The notes under the pieces: model-generated
Database searches by the model: none
What the model was told of the DNA's origin: nothing
What the model saw: only the letters and a program-made list of their open reading frames with translations
Position numbers and translations under genes: made by a program
Shown here: positions 1 to 7,690 of the stretch, one piece after another
How positions within the stretch are numbered: the first letter of the stretch is position 1
Layout: each line of letters begins with the position of its first letter
Assembly: GCA_003427395.1 (NCBI GenBank)
Contig: BFEA01000428.1
Coordinates: 1,223,394 to 1,250,565 of the forward strand
Length of the DNA stretch: 27,172 nucleotides
Direction: 5' to 3'
DNA from: Chara braunii
Lineage: Eukaryota; Streptophyta; Charophyceae; Charales; Characeae

Positions 1-240
1 CCCCCCCCTTTTTCTCAACATTCAAATTCTGTTGCGGTGTTCCCTCCCTCCCTCCCTCACTACATTTCCTCCGCATCAAATTGCTAGCCATGACCCTCTT
101 CGCCCGTTCAACTTTTTTTTTTTTTTTTTTTGGTTCATTACTGCTGTACAGACTGAACATTGGGCGAAATACAGCTACTATATAATGACCATGCATTCTG
201 TTGGGGAGACGACAGTACCTGAGCTCGGTGTTTCTTTTTT
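1..240. other. low-complexity flank, no gene seen
   Basis: The stretch opens with a C-run and CT-rich tracts and holds a T-run at about 112-131. The short open frames look like chance frames; none shows a recognisable domain. I see nothing functional here. Confidence 0.5.
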
Positions 241-244
241 CCTT

Positions 245-620
245 CTTTTCCTCTTTTTTTAAAAGCCCAGGTTGTTGTAGAGGCTGGATTATAGACATAT
301 GAGAGTCACCTTCGGCACTCGGCCCTGTGGTAGAGGCCCCCTAATCCTATGGTACTCCCTCCCAACCTACCTCTTTCGAAATTTCTCCCGGCGCACTCCT
401 ACTCCCACTATCCTACCTCAGTGTCTACCACTCAGGATGGTCACCTGTCTACCACTCAGGATCGTCACCCTCCAGCCTGGGGGTGACCTGACGGAACAGT
501 GGTCGTAGGTACCAGGGCTAAGCTGAGTCCCACACACCCCACTCAGCCCCGATCGACGCATATTTGAGCGAGCCTCGTCGCCCGGGTACTTCAGGTGCTA
601 GGTACAGACATTTCACCACA
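245..620. repeat. dispersed repeat family D, copy 1
   Basis: This stretch resembles 24735-25060. Both start after a T-run with a segment reading roughly AGCCCAGG/GTCCCGGG followed by TGTTGTAGAGGCT. Both later contain CTATCCTACCTCAGTGT, then CACTCAGGAT, a G/C-rich stem and a CAGGGCTAAGCT/CAAGGCTAGCT-like end. Copy 1 has an internal 24-bp tandem duplication (423-471, TCTACCACTCAGGAT twice). The poly-T at the left edge suggests the poly-A tail of a retroposon lying on the minus strand. The family is not recognised. Confidence 0.5.
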
Positions 621-1383
621 AGTCCCATATTAGGTGGACCTATTTTGCATTCCTATCGTTGTGAACACAACTGTTGTTATTTTATTTTTTCTTCCCGAAA
701 GTTTTTTTTTTTTTTTTAAAAGGGCCCAGTGCCCAAGGCAAGAATACAAAGCAAAGAGTACCAGAATTCAGGAAAACCTACTTCTTGAGGTGGAGCCCCT
801 CCCCTGTAGCTAAGACTGACTATATCAGGCAAAATAACGAATCAGACGATCGTACTAACGACCTAAAAACAGGACACAACCAAAGCATCCCTCGACCAAA
901 AACTAACTACGAGTAAAATAATAAAAAGAAGAAGAATAATTGTTGTTTGTTGTTAGGTTGTTTGCTGTGCACACTGTTGTCATTACTACTACTTTTTTTT
1001 TTTTTTTTTTTTGTTGATAGTGAACCGAACATAGGAGGCAGGCAACCCAACCAATCCCGTAGAGAGAGCCCCACCGACGAAAGAGCCCTGCCAGCACCGG
1101 CCATAGACTGTACTAAGTCTCACTCCCATCAACTGTTCCTCGTTCCGTCATGGGGGTTCTGTAGGGTCCTAGTTCAGACAGACATGGACCGTAGATTGTA
1201 CAAAGTCTCACTCTCATCAACCGCTGCTGTTCCACGGGCGAGCTGTCCTAGTAAGGGGAGCCCTCATCCTAACCCCTCCCGTGCCTAGTGGCTGACCCCC
1301 CCAGATCATGTATTTCAACCCTGGACTTGCCGGTAGAAAGGAACCGGACTGACGCTCCCCGGAATGAATGTGGAGCCAGGACC
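621..1383. other. noncoding spacer with T-runs and an 87-bp duplication
   Basis: T-runs lie at about 702-717 and 992-1012. A degenerate direct repeat occurs at about 1102-1135 and 1189-1221, sharing TAGAYTGTACWAAGTCTCAC with a period near 87 bp. No convincing coding sequence is seen; the short frames cross homopolymers. Confidence 0.45.
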
Positions 1384-1508
1384 TTAAACCACCAGCACCT
1401 TAAACCACCAGCACTTGGCCCATACATCGGCCACAGGGCGTTGTTGTTAACGCCCCGCAATTTCCGGAGGCTCGGCATCCATAGCTGGGCCAAGTACTGG
1501 TGGTTTAA
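1384..1508. mobile_element. MITE family A, copy 1 (TTAA ends)
   Basis: This is a non-autonomous inverted-repeat element. The left end reads TTAAACCACCAGCACTTGG and the right end is its reverse complement (CCAAGTACTGGTGGTTTAA). The first 16 bp of the left end are duplicated in tandem (1384-1399, then 1400 onward). The outer flanks are GGACC on both sides of the TTAA. There is no coding capacity. The TTAA target is inferred from copy 3 (5811-6020), where an unoccupied site is present in the window. Confidence 0.7.
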
Positions 1509-1744
1509 GGACCTGTTCCTAGGCTACCAGCGGGGCCGCGGGGGTCACCCTATTTTCCCGGGCGGCCCGGCCGTGCAAGGACCAAGGAAGGTCCCAGCCG
1601 GAAGAAAAAAAAAATCCGAAAAATCCAAAAAATCCGAAAAACAACTATTATGCAGATTCATTGCAGAAAAATAAACTGAACAACTTTTGCCTCAGGGTCA
1701 CATCAAAATTCTTTACCAAATTTAAAATAAAACTTTAAATTCAA

Positions 1745-2187
1745 AAATTATATATATAATATATATATATCGTCACAAACAGAACTGCCCGGTAAACCGT
1801 AGGCAGAGAGAGAGAAGAGGACAACAAACGANGGGCTGTGACAAACTGTTTCGTCGGAGTTTCACCGACTCATCAGGAGGCTGAACCCTCAACAGTCTGC
1901 AGAATCCCCTCACTGATTACACTGTAAATGATAATCTACCTTAACCATAATGAAAGTAGACTATCACTCACCCACACCAGATGGAAAACTCTACAGACTG
2001 TCGGTTCACACCCCATAACAACCAAGCAAAACATCCACGAAACAAAGAAAGGTCTGTCACAGCCAAAAAATACACTCCAGACACGCCGCTGGCACTAGAG
2101 GCACAGCATGGCCGCCTAGTAACGGCCCCGACCACTGCCGCTCGACCTGACCGGAAAAAACCGTAGCAGGAAGCTAGCGAAGTCGTA

Positions 2188-2229
<42 letters not shown>

Positions 2230-2300
2230 TCACAAACAGAACTGCCCGGTAAACCGTAGGCAGAGAGAGAGAAGAAGACAACAAACTATATATATATATA
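1745..2300 (-). repeat. hammerhead-bearing repeat unit between (AT)n tracts
   Basis: A segment of about 60 bp starting CGTCACAAACAGAACTGCCC occurs at 1770-1829 and again at 2227-2286, a period near 457 bp. Each copy is joined to an (AT)n microsatellite. On the minus strand the order is: terminal repeat, (AT)n, body (about 2190-1900), hammerhead ribozyme (1900-1841), terminal repeat, (AT)n. This is what slightly more than one unit of a tandem, self-cleaving repeat would give, as in retrozymes or the ends of Penelope-like elements. No reverse transcriptase is present, so it would be non-autonomous. Assignment to either class is inference. Confidence 0.6.
1841..1900 (-). ncRNA. type III hammerhead ribozyme
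   Basis: Read on the minus strand, all hammerhead parts occur in order. The 5' side of stem III is GCAGACUGU (1900-1892), followed by U17 (1891), giving a GUU cleavage triplet. Stem-loop I is GAGG-GUUCAG-CCUC (1890-1877). The core box CUGAUGA is at 1876-1870. Stem-loop II is GUCGG with loop UGAAACU and CCGAC (1869-1853). The GAAA box is at 1852-1849, and the 3' side of stem III, ACAGUUUGU, ends at 1841. Stem III forms 9 pairs, two of them G-U. Cleavage would fall between 1891 and 1890. Every invariant core base is present. The final base of the cleavage triplet is U rather than the usual C, which normally slows cleavage. Activity is untested. Confidence 0.9.
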
Positions 2301-2540
2301 TATTATTTCTTTTTGGCCCGGCTGGGCAAGTGGACCTGGGCCACTCTGGTAGCCTAGACCTGTTCCCAAAAAAGGGAAAAAAAAAAAGAAAAAAAAAAGA
2401 CCTACTCAATTTATCTGTGTCCTCCTTTGCGTAAGGGCCATGTTCATGTCCACTGTACGAGTTATCGTTCCAATTTTCATGGATGTTACATTGGCTCCTC
2501 TTTTCTCCCCCACATGACTACATAACAGGCTGCAGTCTCA

Positions 2541-2699
2541 TTAAACCACCAGTAGTACTTCCTAGAGTCGTGCCATTAACGCGCCACGATTTTGGGAAAC
2601 GTACATGCCACTACAGGAGCGCCCAAATTCATCCGACTAGAAACATTTCTACTCTATTTTTTTCCGCGGCCGATAGCTGGGCCAAGCACTGGTGGTTTA
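2541..2699. mobile_element. MITE family A, copy 2
   Basis: The left end TTAAACCACCAGTAGTACTT and the right end GGGCCAAGCACTGGTGGTTTA are inverted repeats of the same family as 1384-1508. The right TTAA has mutated to TTAG. The interior is about 110 bp and noncoding. It lies just upstream of the first filamin exon, so it is probably intronic. Confidence 0.6.
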
Positions 2700-2858
2700 G
2701 AAAATTGCCCCTTTTTTTTCTCTATTTACTTGCGCCATCCTTGCGTAAGGGTCATGCTGCTCTCCTGTGTAAAGACTTGCAAGGAATTCCTAATCTTTTA
2801 GCATCAATGGCTGTTGCTTCTTGTGGACTGATCCGATCCCCATTTTGTGAATGTATAG

Positions 2859-3191
2859 GTGTGCCCGCCCACTGGACAACTTCCATTCTCCCGTACGAAG
2901 CGAGCGTTGAGGCGAACAAACCCCTGACTATTTTCATTCAGCTCAGAGATTCTGCACGTACTGACCTTCTGGCAAACGTCAGCGAGAACCTCCGCACATT
3001 CGCCATCCCCAGGTCTCAATTGGGTGCGGAGGCTAGCGCGCAAAGCAAGTTGGAAGTTCCGCTGACGTATCTTGGCTCAGGGAAATTCCAAGCCCAACTT
3101 CAGACAAAGGTCGCACGAAGCTACAACCTTCATGCCCAGCTAAATGGGGCTGATATTGTTGGAAGTCCTGCCACTGTGTTTGTGTATGCTG
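2859..3191 (+). CDS. filamin-repeat protein, exon with one complete repeat (partial gene)
   Basis: The exon encodes one filamin/ABP280-type immunoglobulin-like repeat of about 111 residues. It starts VPAHWTTSILPYEASVEANK, continues with PLTIFIQLRD (the strand in place of the usual FTIxxRDxxGN), then VPLTYLGSGKFQAQL and finally the hallmark GSPATVFVYAG. Filamin repeats act as actin-linked or scaffold modules. The acceptor is TATAG before 2859 and the donor is G|GTGAGA at 3191/3192. The exon is 333 nt and phase 1 at both ends (a lone G, then GT), as expected for a shuffled repeat module. Its donor phase fits the exon at 12596 and restores YAG-PIDANKTDVDG, a normal junction between filamin repeats. 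Upstream exons are outside or unrecognised. The Met-initiated frame that runs through here from 2483 starts inside a MITE and is not the real start. Confidence 0.75.
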
Positions 3192-3219
3192 GTGAGAGGG
3201 GTCATCTTCCGCCAATGGC

Positions 3220-3444
3220 CGCCCTACCCTACCCCACCCTACCCGACCCTACCCTACCCTACCCTACCCACCCCATCCTACTCTCCCCTGATGTTTCAGG
3301 GTACAATTCTTTTACCCCTTCCCTACCCTACCCTACCCTACCCTACTCTCCCCCAATATTTCAAGGTAGGATTTTTTTTACCCTCCCTTTCCCGTCTCTA
3401 CCCTACCCTACCCTACCCTACCCTACTCTCCCCTGATGTTTCAG
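3220..3444. repeat. CCCTA/TACCC pentamer tract with duplicated TTTCAG motifs
   Basis: Blocks of (CCCTA)n are interrupted by a spacer ending TGATGTTTCAGGGTAC, present at 3290-3305 and 3434-3449, with a degenerate copy ATATTTCAAGGTAG at 3356-3369. The unit length is roughly 70 bp. Each copy looks like a pyrimidine tract plus a 3' splice site. The tract lies at the 5' end of the proposed 9.4-kb filamin intron. Confidence 0.7.
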
Positions 3445-3539
3445 GGTACTACTACAATTCTGTTGTGATTTCGACGACCCTGCGATATGACATTAGCACC
3501 AGGTAATTCAGAAATGTTTTACTTTGACCATCCGAATGC

Positions 3540-3612
3540 ATCCGGATTCGAACTTGGGTCTGATTCATATTTCAACAGTTCATGGGTGTACCAACTGAGC
3601 TGGGCTGGTTCG
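3540..3612 (-). other. tRNA-like A box / B box remnant
   Basis: On the minus strand, CAGCTCAGTTGG (3602-3591, A-box-like) is followed about 40 nt later by GTTCGAATCC (3552-3543, B box), with CTGTTGA in the position of an anticodon loop. The T stem and acceptor stem do not pair properly, so this is a degenerate tRNA or a tRNA-derived SINE head rather than a working tRNA gene. Confidence 0.35.
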
Positions 3613-3630
3613 TTAAAATATGCTTTTTCT

Positions 3631-3818
3631 AAAACTTCCGAGTCGTGGACACCACTTAGGGAGGTGATATGAGCAGAGCTTCCCTACGTTGGCTCCGAGA
3701 TTGAAGGCTCCCTCTATTGGTGGGGAGCAGCACCTGCTGGAAACCAGGTCCAGCGTCCCTCATATTTACAAAACATTCCTGTCACTGACAGTGGTGTCCA
3801 CGACTCGCGTTTTGATTA
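3631..3818. mobile_element. inverted-repeat element J
   Basis: GAGTCGTGGACACCACT near 3640-3656 is matched by its reverse complement AGTGGTGTCCACGACTC near 3790-3806. The outer AAAACTTCC and GCGTTTT partly extend the pairing. The interior is about 135 bp with no coding content. It is MITE-like; no target duplication is established. Confidence 0.55.
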
Positions 3819-3876
3819 AAAAAATAAAATAAAAAATGATGGTACGTCAGAGAGAGCATGGCACATCTGAGGCACA

Positions 3877-4123
3877 GTTCCACTAGCTAAGAGAATTCCC
3901 CGTTAAGCGCCTAAACCTGGACGTAATTTATGCAGACATGCAGAAATTCGGCCACTACATCCAATCCTCTTTGCCAGCGCGACTATGCCCCTGTGGACCC
4001 ATGTCCAGTTACAACCTTTCAGAAGAAACAAAGAACAATAAGATGAAGGTCATCATCTTCTGCAGCTCTCCACAACCACGTCCATGTTCAGGCACTAAAT
4101 CCAATCCTCCTTGCTAGTGGGAC
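3877..4123. mobile_element. MITE family B, copy 1 (GTCCCACTAGC ends)
   Basis: The left end GTTCCACTAGC and right end GCTAGTGGGAC are inverted repeats. Inside them lies a second matched pair, GCGCCTAAACCTGGACG at the left and CACGTCCATGTTCAGGC at the right. The copy contains one member of a direct repeat (CAATCCTCYTTGCYAG...TTTCAGA, from about 3960 and again from 4101, period 141). It belongs to the same family as 6416-6567, 12061-12210 and 23474-23639. Confidence 0.55.
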
Positions 4124-4303
4124 CGTGCCCCTGGGCTCGTGTCCAGTTGGAAACTTTCAGAGAGAAGGAAGAACGATAAGAAGAGAGAGGTAGGTACATG
4201 CATCTCCCTCACATGCAAAGCACTGCCACAAGAAGACACCCGAAAAGAGTCTAGGCAAGTTCGCCCATGTGCCGAAATGGCACAACACCCATATAACTCT
4301 TGA

Positions 4304-4345
4304 TTAAACCACCAGTACTTCCTGAAGTGCCGGAATGGCACACCC
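4304..4345. mobile_element. MITE family A, solitary left end
   Basis: TTAAACCACCAGTACTTCCT matches the left end of copy 2. No matching right end is seen nearby. A 61-bp direct repeat (GCCGRAATGGCACA...CCCATATAAC, at 4271 and 4332) overlaps it. Confidence 0.45.
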
Positions 4346-4374
4346 ATATAACCACCAGAAGACTTCAACACACT

Positions 4375-4377
<3 letters not shown>

Positions 4378-4416
<39 letters not shown>

Positions 4417-4436
4417 NCCCCCCCCCCCCCCCCCCT
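4378..4436. repeat. poly-C run of about 58 bp
   Basis: A near-pure C homopolymer, interrupted only by one undetermined base at 4417. The true length is uncertain, because sequencing and assembly of such runs is unreliable. Confidence 0.9.
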
Positions 4437-4439
4437 TCC

Positions 4440-5130
4440 CCCCCCTCCCTCAAAATTCCAATTTCCATTAAATGCTTGCAAATTAGAGGCCGAGGACCTG
4501 TTCATTACTCCCAGGCGGTAACATCTAAAAGCATAAAAAAAAATAAAAAATCTGAAAGCATCATCCAGCTAATAGCTTACAGGCTGAGAGCCTGCCGAGT
4601 CTTTCGCTACACAGACTCCATGCAGCTCTCCGGCAGCTGAATAGCCAAAAAAACATAAGACGACATTGGAACACAGAGAGGGGGAGACAAAAAAAAAGAG
4701 AGACAAAATGATACAGCACATCATTCAATCAGAGTATACTTGCACTCGGCCCTCGACATCACAAAATGGCAAAATCAACAGGCAGATCGATCGAGTCCTT
4801 AAAAAAAGGACTAAAAAGGACTCTTATCTGGCCACTGCCTATTTTGCAATTTCGCCGGCATCTGCTCATCCTAAATATAGCATAACCTTAAAAAATATAT
4901 ATATATATATATATATCATAGGTGGTAATTTGGCTTTTTGGCTTGGAAGTCTTTCTATATATATTTTTTGACTTCTTATTATTCTTTTCGTTTACTTTTT
5001 CTGAGGGTAGGATCCCACAGGACGGCGGCAAACGGTTTCGGAAGTCCTCTCGCCTTCCAGCCGACTGCCCACGGCCAACGGAGATGATGATGAAACAGAG
5101 GGGTGGGCCCCACCGCCTGCTTTCGCGTCG
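4440..5130. other. intronic spacer, no gene recognised
   Basis: AT-rich sequence with a (TA)n tract at about 4895-4916. Open frames on both strands here carry no recognisable domain. A minus-strand frame reaches about 180 codons only because it runs through the 109-bp tandem duplication that follows. Confidence 0.45.
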
Positions 5131-5348
5131 GCAGCAGTTACCCAAAAAGGAAATTCCGGGGAGATTTTCCCGTTTGGGAAAGGTCGGGGCCTGGAAATCC
5201 ATTCCAGGTCCCTTACCGGTGGTTGTAATGGAAGGGCTGGCAGCAGTTACCCAAAAAGGAAATTCCAAGGAAGTTCTCCTTTTTGGGAAAGGTCGAGGCC
5301 TGGAAAGCCATTCCAGGTCACTTACCAGTGGTTGTAATGGAAGGGCTG
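5131..5348. repeat. 109-bp tandem duplication
   Basis: Two units, 5131-5239 and 5240-5348, both start GCAGCAGTTACCCAAAAAGG and end TGTAATGGAAGGGCTG. They differ at scattered positions, so the duplication is not brand new. Each unit also contains a short inverted motif (GGAAATTCC and nearby TTCCC/GGGAA). No function is recognised. Confidence 0.85.
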
Positions 5349-5479
5349 CCGACTTCCGTCCGCATGCGCCAGAGTAGTACGCACCCAGGACGTAGGTAGA
5401 CGGACCGAGTACTGGAAAACTGGAATTTAGGGCCACGTAAGAATAAAGGGGCTGTGATCCGAGTGAAAACGGTTGCCCG

Positions 5480-5610
5480 AACCCTACAGGTTGGATGGCT
5501 CGTGTTTCCCAAGGACAAATTATTTTTGAAATGGATGGTGTTAGTTTGTCAAATGCTCAAGCAGCTGCTACTTTAGCTTCACATAAATTGTGTTTGTCCA
5601 CCAAGTTAGT
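5480..5610 (+). pseudogene. rpl16: mitochondrial rpl16 C-terminal fragment (NUMT)
   Basis: The plus frame reads NPTGWMARVSQGQIIFEMDG and then VSLSNAQAAATLASHKLC followed by LSTK. This matches the C-terminal end of plant mitochondrial ribosomal protein L16, a large-subunit protein of the mitoribosome. Codon use is strongly AT-ending (GTT, TTT, ATT, GCT, CAA, TTA), unlike the surrounding GC-richer DNA, which points to a recent transfer of mitochondrial DNA. Upstream of about 5475 the frame loses similarity to the L16 middle region. Downstream it breaks off at STKLV, where the mitochondrial proteins normally end within a few residues. No transit peptide is seen. It sits inside the proposed filamin intron. 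A working nuclear-transferred gene is possible but unlikely. Confidence 0.8.
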
Positions 5611-5693
5611 CTTCCGCAACGGGAATCTCTGGCCTGCGGGGTCCTCCACCAAGTTAGTCTTCACAAAACTGTTTGCCGCCGTCCTGTGGGGTC

Positions 5694-6055
5694 CTACCCT
5701 TCACTTTTTCTTGCTCCAACCAGTGCTGTTAAGCGAGACATCATCAAAAGGTGTCATGATGCTCATGCTCATGCTCCTACCCTTCACTTTGCTTGCTCCA
5801 GCCAATGCTGTTAAACCACCAGTACTTGGCCCAGCTATCAATGCCGAGCCTGGAATGCCCCTGCGCGCCGATTTTTGCCGAAGCGCCGTGGTACCGTTTT
5901 TGTTCTATTTTTGGCTGGCGCTTCCAACCATTGTGGTCCGGTACCCCGAAGCCCTAAAGGCACGGCGCGTTATCGGGGAAGCGCCGCGGCGGACAGCTGG
6001 GCCAAGTACTGATGATTTAAGCAAGACGTCAAAAGTTGTCATGATGCTCCTGTGA
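5694..6055. repeat. 84-bp tandem duplication interrupted by a MITE
   Basis: Unit 1 (5694-5777) reads CTACCCTTCACTTTTTCTTG...GTGCTGTTAAGCGAGACATC...TGTCATGATGCTC. Unit 2 begins at 5778 with CTACCCTTCACTTTGCTTG and reaches AATGCTGTTAA at 5814. It resumes at 6017 with TTAAGCAAGACGTC and TGTCATGATGCTC. Family-A MITE copy 3 fills the gap, so unit 1 is its empty-site counterpart. Confidence 0.8.
5811..6020. mobile_element. MITE family A, copy 3, with TTAA target duplication
   Basis: TTAA at 5811-5814 and TTAA at 6017-6020 flank a 202-bp element. Its ends are ACCACCAGTACTTGGCCC (left) and, read inward on the other strand, ATCATCAGTACTTGGCCC (right). The unoccupied unit at 5694-5765 carries a single TTAA at the insertion point, which shows the four bases were duplicated. 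A TTAA target is characteristic of piggyBac-type elements; the superfamily is inferred. The interior is noncoding and contains palindromic GGCGCTTCC/GGAAGCGCC. Confidence 0.85.
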
Positions 6056-6126
6056 GCATGCCGTCGGAGGGCCTGTAAACCACCGGCCCCATCATACACC
6101 TCCATGATTGCTTCACGAGGGAGAGC

Positions 6127-6255
6127 ACGGGTTGAGGTAGCAAAGCGGCAGCCAGAATCTGGACGCGATTGAGAAGACGTGCAGAAAATCGCAATTGCAA
6201 TTGATATGCTTTTTTTCTGCATCTCTGCATAAACAACGGCGAGATTCAGGCAAAA
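6127..6255. mobile_element. diverged family-B-like inverted repeat
   Basis: CAGAATCTGGACG near 6152 and a 3' partner GCGAGATTCAGGC near 6240-6251, with TGCAGAAAATCGCAATTG / TTTTCTGCATCTCTGCAT in between, resemble the inner part of family B. The outer GTCCCACT ends are not recognisable. Confidence 0.35.
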
Positions 6256-6415
6256 AAAATGGTTAAAAAAATCCTTCTGCTAGTGAGAATGTGGCACAGG
6301 TCACAATACACATCAGAAATTTTAGGACTGTTGTAGGAGTCAAAGGTAAAGCCTCAGGGTGACCTGTCATCGGCAGCAGCAGCCTAGGAGACTGCTGACT
6401 ACTGCATCCAGATCC

Positions 6416-6567
6416 AGGTCCCACTCGCGCAGATGATTGGATTAAGCGCGCGCCTGAATCTGGACGTTTTTCGTGCAGATATGCAGAAAAGCAGATCTGT
6501 CACCTCTCGACAAACACGTCCGCATTCAGGTGCTACTAGACCTACTCCACTTTTGCTAGTGCCACCT
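6416..6567. mobile_element. MITE family B, copy 2
   Basis: It starts AGGTCCCACTCGCGCAGATG, continues GATTGGATTAAGCGCGCGCC and TGAATCTGGACG, and ends with the inverted partners CACGTCCGCATTCAGG and CTAGTGCCACCT. The layout is the same as 23474-23639. It is noncoding; the open frame across it is incidental. Confidence 0.6.
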
Positions 6568-6735
6568 CGCAAATGGATTAAGGACGTGCCACGGCTTTCC
6601 TACATCACTGACATGGCTGCCACATCGGCACGACGACTCCGCGAACACACACATCCTGACGAGAGGAGAACCTCTTCTCAACAAGTCTTTTATTGGGCCT
6701 CGCTGCACTACTCTCGAAATGTGCAAAACGAGAGT

Positions 6736-6816
6736 GAATCTTCCGCTAGAACATGGAAAGATGCACCGCCATGATTTTTGTCTTTTGTGCATCTTTCCAT
6801 ATCCTAACGGAAGATC
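6736..6816. mobile_element. short hairpin element H
   Basis: GAATCTTCCGCTAGAACATG followed by GAAAGATGCAC is matched inversely by GTGCATCTTTCC and TAACGGAAGATCC. The loop is about 20 bp. The ATGGAAAGATRCACGCGCC-like part resembles the element at 23866-23994. Confidence 0.5.
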
Positions 6817-6818
6817 CA

Positions 6819-6965
6819 AATGTACTTAACGCAATCGAGCGCCGGAAGATACAGGAACAAAACAGCCAATGTGCTTAATGCAATTGAGCGCCGGAAGATA
6901 CAGGAACAAAACAGCCAATGTACTTACCTAACACACAGCTCTGCCTACACGTAAACCATATAGCT
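6819..6965. repeat. 49-bp tandem repeat
   Basis: AATGTRCTTAAYGCAATYGA followed by GCGCCGGAAGATACAGGAAC starts at 6819 and 6868, with a partial third unit from 6917. TAGCTCTGCCTA-like motifs follow at several places up to about 7250. Confidence 0.7.
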
Positions 6966-7078
6966 CTGCCTAAGGCAGCAGACAGGAGACCTCTTCTCCT
7001 CAAGTCTGTTATTATCAGCAAGATGTGTTCGCTGAACAAAACAGACAATGTACTGAACTGAACACATAGAGCTCTGCC

Positions 7079-7187
7079 TACCGTCTTCCCCCGCACATAA
7101 CACACCCTGAAAATGAACGTATACAAGGTATGTTTCCGTCCCGATACAGGCAAAATGGGGGTGTGTTGTGTTCGGGGGAAGACGGTA
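7079..7187. mobile_element. MITE family C, copy 1 (TA ends)
   Basis: TA, CCGTCTTCCCCCGCACATAA and its inverted partner TTCGGGGGAAGACGG, TA. The inner CACACC/GGTGTG continues the pairing. It shares the GTCTTCCCCCGAA terminus with 12214-12322 and 15227-15338. Flanking TA suggests a Tc1/mariner-type target. Confidence 0.65.
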
Positions 7188-7540
7188 GTATATGTAAGAC
7201 ATATAGCTCTCTTCCTTATTATAGCTCTGCGGCCTCTGCCTAATAAGGCAGACAGGCTGCGGGGACATGGAAGGACAACTACACGGCACACACATTCACA
7301 GTCGACGGGCCGCACGGACACTGGTGATTTAGAACATAATAATAATAATTTCTGACGTCATCCTTTCAAAAAATAGCCACGTCATCATCCCCCTCCATGC
7401 ACGGCTACATCACCATCCTTCGGGGCACACAGCACTCTGCTATCACCATTGGAACGACACAGAGGAGATTGATTGCCATGGCCCCGGCCAGATATCTGAA
7501 GGATGGATGGTTGATTTGAAAAGGGGCCTCACTGCACGAG

Positions 7541-7653
7541 ACAACACTCCACATGCATTTGGACTCTTTTCTAGACCACAGGTGCATTCGGAAGAGTCAA
7601 ACATTTTGCATGCACCCGGTCCAGAGAGCGTCCAAATGCATGTAGAGTGTTGC
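7541..7653. mobile_element. hairpin element G
   Basis: CAACACTCCACATGCATTTG followed by GACTCT is matched by AGCGTCCAAATGCATG and TAGAGTGTTGC. Inner ACCACAGGTGCAT / ATGCACCCGGT extends the imperfect stem to about 45 bp per arm. Confidence 0.55.
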
Positions 7654-7690
7654 ATAGTAGAGCAAGGCCCAAGGTTCCCAGAACCGCCCA

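Noticed and set aside
2483-2858. Upstream part of the long plus-strand frame leading into the filamin exon
   Set aside because: It runs through MITE copy 2 and low-complexity sequence; no filamin or signal-peptide features. A splice acceptor sits exactly at the start of the domain.
3220-3440. CCCTA repeats as an interstitial telomere
   Set aside because: The unit is the pentamer CCCTA, not the plant heptamer CCCTAAA, and it is broken by unique spacers.
3445-3502. Possible small filamin exon (TTTCAG acceptor, AG|GTAATT donor)
   Set aside because: It can join the exon ending at 3191 in frame, but its end phase does not fit the exon starting at 12596, while 3191 to 12596 fits directly and restores the expected filamin junction. 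It is more likely a decoy next to the CCCTA repeat.
4888-5436. 182-codon minus-strand open frame
   Set aside because: No recognisable domain; it is open mainly because of the 109-bp tandem duplication and ends in an (AT)n-encoded Tyr-Ile run.
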